DNA from: Ferroglobus sp964463865
Lineage (GTDB): Archaea; Halobacteriota; Archaeoglobi; Archaeoglobales; Archaeoglobaceae
NCBI GenBank assembly: GCA_964463865.1
Contig: CAYXDX010000056.1
Coordinates: forward strand, 1 to 11,232
Direction: 5' to 3'
DNA: 11,232 bases
Part shown: piece by piece, positions 6,373 through 11,232 of the stretch
Layout of the letters: each line of letters begins with the position of its first letter
Position numbering within the stretch: the first letter of the stretch is position 1
Program-made: the position numbers and the translations under genes
The notes under the pieces: generated by a model
What the model saw: the letters and a program-made list of their open reading frames with translations, nothing else
Database searches by the model: none
Told to the model about the DNA's origin: nothing

Positions 6373-7396
6373 AGCGAAGATCACCACAGACGGCGTCTTC
6401 TACAATCCGAGAATGAAGTTTTGCAGAGATGCTGACATGAAGATCTTTTCCGTTCTAAAGCCAAGGAATTTCCTCGACGCGCTGGCGGGTAGCGGAATTA
6501 GAGGCATAAGAGCGATGATCGAGGCGGGATACGAAAACGTAACCTTCAACGACAAAAACCCGAAGGCTTGCGAGGTCGTAAAGAAAAACTTAAAGCTAAA
6601 CGGTCTCGACGCGGAAGTTTTGTGCAGAGACGCCAGCGCTCTGATGAGAGAGAGGAAGTTCGAACACGTAGACCTCGACCCGTTCGGATCGCCTTCAGAG
6701 TTCATCGACGCCGCCTGCTACTCGTCGAAGAAGTTTCTCAGCGTAACTGCAACAGATACAGCTGCGCTGTGCGGATCTGCGACGGTCTCAGGACTCAGAA
6801 AGTATTCTTCGTTCGCCATAAAAACGGAATACTACCACGAAATCGGTCTGAGAAACCTCATCGGAAAAATAGCGAGAGAGTCCACCAAATACGATAAGAG
6901 CCTAGAAGTTTTAATTTCGTGGGCTAAAGAGCACTATTACAGAGTGTTCGTTAAACTCAGGAGCTCGCCAAGGCTTGCGGGAAGGCAATACGAGAAGATC
7001 GGATACGTCTATCACTGCACGAACTGTTTAAACAGGACTTGGAGGAACGTCTTTGAAGAGCCGATAGCTGAGTGTTCCTGCGGAAAGAAGTTCAAAATAA
7101 TCGGACCGGTCTGGCTCGGAGAACTCTCGTCCAAAGACTTCGTCTCATCGCTCGACAAAGAAGGAGAGACCGGGAAGCTCTTTACGAGAATCGAGCACGA
7201 GCTCGAAACCGTAAGTTACTACAACATTCACGCAATTTGTTTCAAGCTGAAAGTGTCTCCGCCACCGCTCGATAAGATAATAGAGGAGCTCGAAAAAAGG
7301 GGTTACAGCGCGTCCAAGACGAGGTTCGACGGTGCGAACATCAAAACCGACGCGAGCGTCGAGGAAGTTAAGGATGTCGTTCTCTCTCTTCAATAG
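6353..7396 (+). CDS. trm1: tRNA (guanine26-N2)-dimethyltransferase
   Basis: A 347-residue archaeal Trm1, which uses S-adenosylmethionine to dimethylate N2 of G26 in tRNAs. The N-terminus MLVEEGKAKI...VFYNPRMKFCRD is typical. The AdoMet loop is LDALAGSGIRG (41-51) and the catalytic motif is DLDPFGSP (107-114). A C-terminal zinc-binding group is likely formed by Cys222, Cys225, Cys241 and Cys243. The chosen TTG start matches the family N-terminus and has AGGTGG 6 nt upstream; a TTG 18 nt further up would add MTRWLA, which is not family-like. It overlaps the NTPase gene by 20 nt and converges on orc1/cdc6 with a 29-nt antisense overlap of coding ends. The tRNA gene in this window has G at position 26, the target residue. 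Confidence 0.93.
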   Translation: MLVEEGKAKITTDGVFYNPRMKFCRDADMKIFSVLKPRNFLDALAGSGIRGIRAMIEAGYENVTFNDKNPKACEVVKKNLKLNGLDAEVLCRDASALMRERKFEHVDLDPFGSPSEFIDAACYSSKKFLSVTATDTAALCGSATVSGLRKYSSFAIKTEYYHEIGLRNLIGKIARESTKYDKSLEVLISWAKEHYYRVFVKLRSSPRLAGRQYEKIGYVYHCTNCLNRTWRNVFEEPIAECSCGKKFKIIGPVWLGELSSKDFVSSLDKEGETGKLFTRIEHELETVSYYNIHAICFKLKVSPPPLDKIIEELEKRGYSASKTRFDGANIKTDASVEEVKDVVLSLQ

Positions 7397-8414
7397 CTTT
7401 TAGTATTTCTTCCGCCTCGAACCTCCTAACAATTATACTCGACAGCCCCCTCTCGTATTTCGTGACCACGTCTATCAGCCTCAGGTTCTCAAGCTTCTTC
7501 AAGATTTCCAGATACTTCGAATAGCTCAACCCTTCCACTTCAGAGAATATTTCGATCGCTTTCTTTACGCCAGTCGAGTAGATCGTTTTGAGAACCGCTA
7601 ACTCTTTTTCGTCAAGAGCCAGTAAAATTTTTCTGTAAAATGCAGTCTTTCCAAGACCTTTCGCTTTCTCGACGCTTTCCACGTCTATCTTTTCCTTACC
7701 CTCCCTCCACGAGATTAAAGCGGAGTGCTTCACTAAGCTCAGCCCGTATCTTATGTCCCCGTATTTGAAAGCTTCCTCCACGATTAGCTCGAAAGCTTCG
7801 TCTTCGAACTCTATGTCCAGCCCCACTCTTACTCTATCAAGAAGGATCGCCCTCATCTCGTCCCTGTCGTAGGGTGGAAAGTGAACCTCGTCGGGATGAA
7901 ATATCGACAGAAGCTCGTCGGAAAATCTGTATAGATACTTTAAATCGGTTGCAACGAGGAAAACCCCAATTTTTACTCCCTCTTTCACTTCGTGAGCTTT
8001 TAGCAGCGTTAAAATCGTCTCCTCAATCACGCTGTCGTCGACGAAGTTCGCGTCGTCGAGGACGACGACCAGGGGCCTGTCTATTTTTGAAAACACTCCG
8101 TCCATAATCTTCTGGAAAGATACGCCCCTGTGCGGAGCGTATCCGAAGATCCTTTCGAATATCTTCAAAAAGATCTGCTGCTTCGTTCTGCTCACCTGAC
8201 AGTTCAGATAAACCGGGACGGAAAACTGCAACTGAGAAAGGACGAATTTAATAACCGTGGTTTTTCCCGTGGCTGGACTGCCGAGGCACAGCGTGTTGAT
8301 CGGTCTGCTTCCCTGCTCTGCTGGTAACATGTTCAAGGCTACCCTCTCGATCTGCTTATCCCTAAAGAGTATTCTCTGAGGAATGTAATCTTCGTCGAAA
8401 ACTTCAAGCCTCAT
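7368..8414 (-). CDS. Orc1/Cdc6-type initiator paralogue (AAA+ ATPase with winged helix)
   Basis: A 348-residue Orc1/Cdc6 protein, the archaeal origin-binding initiator and helicase loader. Walker A is GSPATGKTT (45-53). The Walker B segment is VVVLDD (116-121) where the family normally has DE. The sensor-1 segment is VATDL (154-158) where an Asn is usual in place of the Thr. The sensor-2 arginine is kept in GDIR (Arg221). Residues about 265-348 fit the C-terminal winged helix (EKELAVLKTIYSTG, YSKYLEILKKLENLRLIDVV). It is shorter than typical Orc1-1 proteins (about 400 residues). These changes suggest a secondary paralogue with altered ATP hydrolysis rather than the main initiator. It is the last gene of the FEN-1 operon and overlaps moaB by 4 nt (ATGA). 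No origin-like repeats are visible in the short gaps nearby. Confidence 0.88.
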   Translation of the reverse strand: MRLEVFDEDYIPQRILFRDKQIERVALNMLPAEQGSRPINTLCLGSPATGKTTVIKFVLSQLQFSVPVYLNCQVSRTKQQIFLKIFERIFGYAPHRGVSFQKIMDGVFSKIDRPLVVVLDDANFVDDSVIEETILTLLKAHEVKEGVKIGVFLVATDLKYLYRFSDELLSIFHPDEVHFPPYDRDEMRAILLDRVRVGLDIEFEDEAFELIVEEAFKYGDIRYGLSLVKHSALISWREGKEKIDVESVEKAKGLGKTAFYRKILLALDEKELAVLKTIYSTGVKKAIEIFSEVEGLSYSKYLEILKKLENLRLIDVVTKYERGLSSIIVRRFEAEEILKAIEERERHP

Positions 8415-8917
8415 CTCAGGCCCTTGACGTGTGTAACGATGTGCCTGATTACGTCTCTTATTATCTTAACTCCGAGATCTACAGCCTTTTTCGATCCGGG
8501 CAGGGCGAAAACCACCTTCCCGTTCACGACGCCAGCCGTAGCTCTCGAAAGCATGGCGTTGAACCCGATCTCCTTCACGCTTTCAAGCCTGAAGATTTCG
8601 CCGAATCCGTCTATTTTCTTGTCGAAAATTCTTTCGAGAGTTTCCACGGTTACGTCCTTCGGATTTAAACCCGTTCCACCCGTGAAGATTATTACGTCCG
8701 CATCCGCACTCATCACGGCCTCCACAATCTTTTTTGGATCGTCGGGAATCAGACGGTAATCTACCACCTCGCTTCTGAATTCGTCCACTATCCTCTTCCC
8801 GGATTCGTCGTCAATCGCTTCAAGCTTTTCCAACCCCCTAACGTCCCCGTATTTTTCGTATCTTGACGTGGACACCGTTACGACCGCAACTTTTACATTC
8901 ACATCTCCTTCGTGCAT
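8411..8917 (-). CDS. moaB: MoaB, molybdopterin/tungstopterin biosynthesis protein
   Basis: A 168-residue MoaB/MogA-fold protein. Family marks are AVVTVSTSR (11-19), DESGKRI (37-43), FTGGTGLNPKDVT (78-90), the GFGE segment (104-107) and ALPGSKKAV (138-146). In archaea MoaB is the candidate adenylyltransferase that activates molybdopterin before metal insertion; adenylation has been reported for the Pyrococcus furiosus protein. Its product would be needed for tungsten enzymes such as the oxidoreductase at 4027-5838. The start is the ATG at 8917, which overlaps the FEN-1 stop by one base (TGATG). AGGTGG lies 5 nt before it at 8923-8928. A GTG at 8926 is also in frame but would fall inside that Shine-Dalgarno. 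It is sandwiched between two DNA replication genes with overlaps on both sides. Confidence 0.93.
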   Translation of the reverse strand: MHEGDVNVKVAVVTVSTSRYEKYGDVRGLEKLEAIDDESGKRIVDEFRSEVVDYRLIPDDPKKIVEAVMSADADVIIFTGGTGLNPKDVTVETLERIFDKKIDGFGEIFRLESVKEIGFNAMLSRATAGVVNGKVVFALPGSKKAVDLGVKIIRDVIRHIVTHVKGLR

Positions 8918-9930
8918 CAGAACCACCTGTCGAGCGTTATCTGGCTCGACGATATGTTCTCCTCTATCCTTTCAACCGCCTTCTCGACTCTATCCCTGCT
9001 AAAGTCGTGTTCCTCGCAGAGGAACTCGATCACCTTTTCGACCTTTGGTTTCCTGAACTTGATCTCGTAGTCATCCGTGGTGGGAGGGTTTCTGAAAAAC
9101 TCTCTAATTTCGTCCAGGTGCTCGATTTCAACTTTGAGAACCTTCAGAGCCTTTTTTACGTCTCCATAAGTTTTGATGAACTTCAGAGCTTTCTTCGCTC
9201 CGACGCCTTTTACCCCTTCGTTGTAATCCGTCCCGACGAGAATCGCCACATCTATCAACTGCTCCCTCGTTATGCCGAGCTTCTTCAGGTTGCTCTCGAG
9301 GTCTATAACCTCCGGCTTTATCTCGACGTAGACGTTTTTACCCGGAAGCTTTCTTTTTCCCGTAACCGTCAAGTTCCTTGCGAGCTTCGGAGAGCCGAAG
9401 AGGAGAGAGTCGTAGTCCTGACTCCCGGTGTAATCCACGTCGCCTTTCCTCGCCATGTATGCTGCTTGAGCTTCTCCTTCGCTCGGTGCCTGAACGAACG
9501 GTATGCCGAGCAGCTCAAGGAGGTTCTTAGAGCTCTCCACAATATATTCGTCAACTCTCGCGGTTGCCTGCGCGTATTTTTTCGCGTATTCCTCGCCTCT
9601 TTCCAGAGCAGCTCTCCACTTTTCTTCAGCTTCCTTCTTTATTTCTGCCCTCCTTTCCAGCTCTTTTCTCTTAAACTCCGGCGGTTCTCCGTCGAAGACG
9701 TAGACCGGCTTTATCCCTATTTCTATCAGGTTAGCGTTTCTGTAAAGCAACCCTGAGAGGTGCGAAGTTATTCTGCCCTGAGAATCCTTAAGAGGCGTGC
9801 CATCTGGCTGTCTGATCGTTGAGAGGAACTGATATATAGCGTTAAAAGCGTCGATAGCCACGAGTTTCCCGGAAAAGTATTCGAGTTCGACCTCCTCTCT
9901 CTCCAAGAGTTCTCCTATGTCCGCACCCAT
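8917..9930 (-). CDS. fen: Flap endonuclease 1
   Basis: A 337-residue archaeal FEN-1, the structure-specific nuclease that removes 5' flaps during Okazaki-fragment maturation and repair. All expected acidic metal ligands are present: Asp27 (AIDAFN), Asp80 (VFDGEPPEF), Glu151 and Glu153 (SEGEAQA), Asp172 and Asp174 (QDYDS) and Asp235 (VGTDYN). The helix-two-turn-helix segment GVKGVGAKKALKFI follows. The C-terminus ends in QITLDRWF (330-337), a PCNA-binding PIP box. The N-terminus MGADIGELLEREEVELEYFS is standard, so the ATG at 9930 is secure. The sequence closely resembles remembered Archaeoglobus fulgidus FEN-1, including TGSQDYDSLLFGSP. It is the first gene of an operon with moaB and orc1/cdc6. 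Confidence 0.97.
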   Translation of the reverse strand: MGADIGELLEREEVELEYFSGKLVAIDAFNAIYQFLSTIRQPDGTPLKDSQGRITSHLSGLLYRNANLIEIGIKPVYVFDGEPPEFKRKELERRAEIKKEAEEKWRAALERGEEYAKKYAQATARVDEYIVESSKNLLELLGIPFVQAPSEGEAQAAYMARKGDVDYTGSQDYDSLLFGSPKLARNLTVTGKRKLPGKNVYVEIKPEVIDLESNLKKLGITREQLIDVAILVGTDYNEGVKGVGAKKALKFIKTYGDVKKALKVLKVEIEHLDEIREFFRNPPTTDDYEIKFRKPKVEKVIEFLCEEHDFSRDRVEKAVERIEENISSSQITLDRWF

Positions 9931-9951
9931 GATTAACAGTATGGCCGGTAA

Positions 9952-9959
9952 GATAAAAA
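9952..9959 (-). promoter_or_regulatory. Candidate TATA box for the fen-moaB-orc1 operon
   Basis: On the minus strand this reads TTTTTATC, centred about 25 nt before the ATG of FEN-1. It fills the 31-nt gap after the membrane-protein gene, so the FEN-1 operon can be read independently, probably as a leaderless message. Confidence 0.4.
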
Positions 9960-9961
9960 CG

Positions 9962-10276
9962 TTATCTGTAAATTCTTCTCTCTATCCTCTCCAATCGATC
10001 TTCCAGACCGTCCATGTATGCTCTCAACTTCCCTTCGATTCGCGATTCGAGGTCGTCGGAGTTCACGGCTATCAACCTCTTGAGGTTTTCGAATTCCTCA
10101 CGCATTTTTTGCATTCTATACTCCAAGCTCAGGAGCAGGAGACCCAAGGAGAGCGTAAGCAGAAAAGCAGAAAACACGACGACTGCATCGACGTTGTCGT
10201 ATAGAGAGAGCCACTTCCACGTTAACAGCACGGCCGAAAAAACCATCAAAACTGCGAACGAGATTTCTCTTTCCAT
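9962..10276 (-). CDS. Small two-membrane-segment coiled-coil protein, unknown function
   Basis: This 104-residue protein matches no family I recognise. Residues 7-26 and 31-51 are hydrophobic and look like two membrane helices joined by a short LYDNVD turn; the topology cannot be fixed from sequence alone. Residues 52-104 are highly charged (YRMQKMREEFENLKRL, DLESRIEGKL, LEDRLERIERRIYR) with heptad-like spacing of hydrophobic residues, so a coiled coil facing one side of the membrane is likely. The gene has its own good TATA box 26 nt upstream and ends 31 nt before FEN-1. Read-through into the FEN-1 operon is possible, but no link to replication can be shown. Confidence 0.75.
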   Translation of the reverse strand: MEREISFAVLMVFSAVLLTWKWLSLYDNVDAVVVFSAFLLTLSLGLLLLSLEYRMQKMREEFENLKRLIAVNSDDLESRIEGKLRAYMDGLEDRLERIERRIYR

Positions 10277-10297
10277 GCTTGTTATCTTTACAATTTA

Positions 10298-10305
10298 CTA
10301 TAAAT
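10298..10305 (-). promoter_or_regulatory. TATA box for the small membrane protein gene
   Basis: On the minus strand this reads ATTTATAG, centred about 26 nt before the ATG at 10276, implying a leaderless transcript. It lies back to back with the tRNA promoter. Confidence 0.5.
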
Positions 10306-10324
10306 CATTAACTCCCAAAAACGA

Positions 10325-10332
10325 TTTATATC
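10325..10332 (+). promoter_or_regulatory. TATA box for the tRNA gene
   Basis: TTTATATC lies about 28 nt before the first base of the tRNA, with A-rich sequence (AAAAACGA) just upstream as a possible B-recognition element. The spacing places transcription start within a few bases of the mature 5' end. Confidence 0.55.
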
Positions 10333-10356
10333 GCCATATGAACTAATTGATCGGCT

Positions 10357-10429
10357 GCCGAGGTGGCCTAGCTGGTGGGGCGACGGACTCATAATCCGTA
10401 GGTCGCGGGTTCGAATCCCGCCCTCGGCA
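10357..10429 (+). tRNA. tRNA-Met (anticodon CAT), elongator type
   Basis: A complete 73-base cloverleaf. The acceptor stem GCCGAGG pairs with CCTCGGC (10422-10428), with discriminator A at 10429. The D stem is GCCT/GGGC. The anticodon stem ACGGA/TCCGT encloses the loop CTCATAA with anticodon CAT at 10390-10392, and the T arm is GCGGG-TTCGAAT-CCCGC. There is no intron and the 3' CCA is not encoded. A CAT anticodon can belong to initiator Met, elongator Met or Ile2 (agmatidine-modified). The first pair is G-C and the anticodon stem lacks the three G-C pairs of initiators, so initiator is excluded. GGACTCATAATCC is typical of archaeal elongator Met; Ile2 is less likely. Position 26 is G (10382), the Trm1 target. 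A short T-rich stretch (10434-10440) may terminate transcription. Confidence 0.93.
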
Positions 10430-10505
10430 TCCCCTCTTTTGGTTCGTGTTCCAGAATTCTATTTCGATATTATCCGAGTCAAAAGCGTTATCGTGATGCT
10501 CAATT

Positions 10506-10583
10506 CTAATCAAAAATTAACGACCTCTCGCTAACCTCTTTAACGGAGAACGTCTCCTCTATGAAAGCCCTTTTATTGGAGAT
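10506..10583 (-). pseudogene. Possible relic of the 5' end of a DUF1156 (COG1743) DNA methylase gene
   Basis: Directly after the vapC stop codon, in the same frame, the minus strand reads KRAFIEETFSVKEVSERS and then meets a TAG at 10506-10508. From memory, DUF1156 adenine-specific DNA methylases commonly begin with a segment close to RFIEEDFPVKEVSEES, followed by an Arg/His-rich block that is absent here. A possible original start is the ATG at 10597 inside the end of vapC (MATSESPIK...). Its frame would join this one if the AAAA near 10570 had lost one A. The rest of the gene is missing and the tRNA locus follows about 75 nt further on. The match is short and from recollection, so this is a tentative call. 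Confidence 0.35.
10543..10555. repeat. Small inverted repeat
   Basis: GGAGA-ACG-TCTCC forms a 5-bp stem with a 3-base loop behind vapC. It lies inside the putative methylase relic, so it may be an accident of that coding sequence rather than a terminator. Confidence 0.25.
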
Positions 10584-11003
10584 TCACTCGTCGCCATCGC
10601 CCAAGAACGTAATCTTAAATCCCAATTCCTTTAGCGGATTAAAGTCTTTATCAAATGTTAAAATTTCCGCATCTTCATCGCTGCAAGCTATCAAAATATC
10701 CAAGTCCGGAACATCTATACCTCTAACCATCAGTTCGGCTTTCACGCTGGAAGCTCTTTTTACAACGTCTAAATCGACTGGAACTACAGTTAGAGACTTC
10801 AGCATATCGTTGATTACCATCACCTCTTTTGCATTACCGTGCTTTTTCCAGAGATAGTTGGCTCCTACGAGTAACTCGTAGGTGGTGAGCGAGCTGACGA
10901 TTACATCTTCGCACTCTTCCTTCCGCTCCTCTAAAGATTCTACAGCCTTTTTGTTACCTTTTTTAAGCTCGATTAAGAACGAGGTATCGAGTATGACCTT
11001 CAA
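10584..11003 (-). CDS. vapC: VapC-family PIN-domain toxin
   Basis: A 139-residue PIN-domain ribonuclease, the toxin of a type II toxin-antitoxin pair. Acidic active-site candidates are Asp6 (ILDTSFLI), Glu43 (TTYELLVGA), Asp102 (VPDLDILIACS) and Asp118/Asp120 (TFDKDF), so the active site looks complete. The start is a TTG at 11003 that overlaps the antitoxin stop as TTGA. A GGTG Shine-Dalgarno lies 5 nt before it (11009-11012). The near-synonymous frame LDTS...LIA...DF is typical of archaeal VapC. Targets of this family are usually tRNA or rRNA; the target here is unknown. Translation is probably coupled to and repressed with vapB. Confidence 0.9.
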   Translation of the reverse strand: MKVILDTSFLIELKKGNKKAVESLEERKEECEDVIVSSLTTYELLVGANYLWKKHGNAKEVMVINDMLKSLTVVPVDLDVVKRASSVKAELMVRGIDVPDLDILIACSDEDAEILTFDKDFNPLKELGFKITFLGDGDE

Positions 11004-11212
11004 AATCTCACCCTGAAACTCCTCCTTATTTCCTTAGAGATTCTCTCCAATTCTTCTTCATATCCTGTTTTCTCGGCAGATTTAATTAGCATATCAATCC
11101 TTTTCTCCACATTTCTCTTTATCAGCTCGTCTATGATGGCGCTGAAGCTCTTCTTTCCCTTAATCCTAACGAGCTTCTCGTAGACTTCATCTGATATCGT
11201 TATAGTCTTCAT
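11000..11212 (-). CDS. vapB: VapB-type antitoxin (DUF217 family)
   Basis: A 70-residue protein of the archaeal VapB/DUF217 antitoxin family. The N-terminal segment MKTITISDEVYEKLVRIKG is the ribbon-helix-type start, followed by KSFSAIIDELIKR (20-32). The remaining charged helix (33-70), ending RSFRVRF, would wrap the toxin. Family members normally bind their own promoter as dimers and neutralise the VapC partner. The ATG at 11212 is clear; only 20 nt of upstream DNA is in the window, so its promoter and operator cannot be judged. It shares 4 nt with vapC. Confidence 0.87.
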   Translation of the reverse strand: MKTITISDEVYEKLVRIKGKKSFSAIIDELIKRNVEKRIDMLIKSAEKTGYEEELERISKEIRRSFRVRF

Positions 11213-11232
11213 GTTTCGTGTGTTGTAAACGA

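Noticed and set aside
8863..9756. 297-codon plus-strand open frame opposite FEN-1
   Set aside because: It is a shadow of FEN-1, which has every catalytic residue and a PIP box.
7368..9960. Replication origin near orc1/cdc6
   Set aside because: The gene is last in a tight operon and the gaps around it are too short; no repeated origin-recognition-box motifs or AT-rich unwinding region are visible.
10335..10513. Minus-strand open frame reading IRIEHHDNAFDSDNIEIEFWNTNQ and on through the tRNA complement
   Set aside because: Its second half is the well known meaningless translation of an antisense tRNA (RGRDSNPRP). The first half has no recognisable family, although its composition looks protein-like, so it could also be decayed coding DNA.
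10430..10583. C/D box guide RNA suggested by GTGATGC at about 10493
   Set aside because: The C-box match is imperfect and no CTGA D box follows at a suitable distance.
10405..11232. Attachment-site duplication of the tRNA 3' end
   Set aside because: The T-arm sequence occurs only once in the window, so there is no direct evidence of integration.

Overview
The window is chromosomal DNA of a hyperthermophilic euryarchaeon, most likely a member of the Archaeoglobales (Archaeoglobus, Geoglobus or Ferroglobus type). The evidence is a FEN-1 that matches the remembered Archaeoglobus protein almost throughout, a UPF0200/UPF0201 fusion of the kind known from Archaeoglobus fulgidus, archaeal RPA and Orc1/Cdc6 genes, a tungsten-type aldehyde oxidoreductase and archaeal TATA boxes. 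Genes are tightly packed. No IS element, CRISPR array or rRNA is visible. The species cannot be fixed from the sequence alone.

Left edge (1-918). The window opens inside a minus-strand cas6, the CRISPR RNA-processing endonuclease. Its catalytic triad is intact, but an apparent one-base deletion lies near position 46. Divergent from it is a small rhodanese-domain lipoprotein.

Minus-strand operon (3953 down to 915). A single TATA box at 3978-3985 precedes four nearly contiguous genes: a UPF0200/UPF0201 P-loop kinase and RNA-binding fusion, a chorismate-lyase-like (DUF98) protein, the zinc-finger single-strand DNA-binding protein RPA, and an RPA-associated OB-fold protein with a strongly acidic tail.

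Plus-strand block (4027-7396). It holds an aldehyde ferredoxin oxidoreductase family tungstoenzyme, a THEP1-type NTPase and the tRNA m2,2G26 methyltransferase Trm1. The last two genes overlap.

Minus-strand operon (9930 down to 7368). FEN-1, MoaB (molybdopterin/tungstopterin biosynthesis) and a divergent Orc1/Cdc6 are joined by 1-nt and 4-nt overlaps. With RPA and its partner, four replication or repair proteins lie within 9 kb. MoaB could serve the cofactor of the nearby tungstoenzyme.

Right edge (9962-11232). A small protein with two membrane segments and a coiled coil precedes FEN-1. A tRNA with anticodon CAT (elongator Met) follows on the plus strand. Then comes a VapB-VapC toxin-antitoxin pair, with what looks like an 18-residue relic of a DUF1156 DNA methylase directly behind vapC.

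A shared expression pattern is visible. First genes mostly have a TATA-like box centred about 25-28 nt before the start codon, which suggests leaderless mRNAs. Several internal genes instead have AGGTGG or GGTG Shine-Dalgarno sequences.
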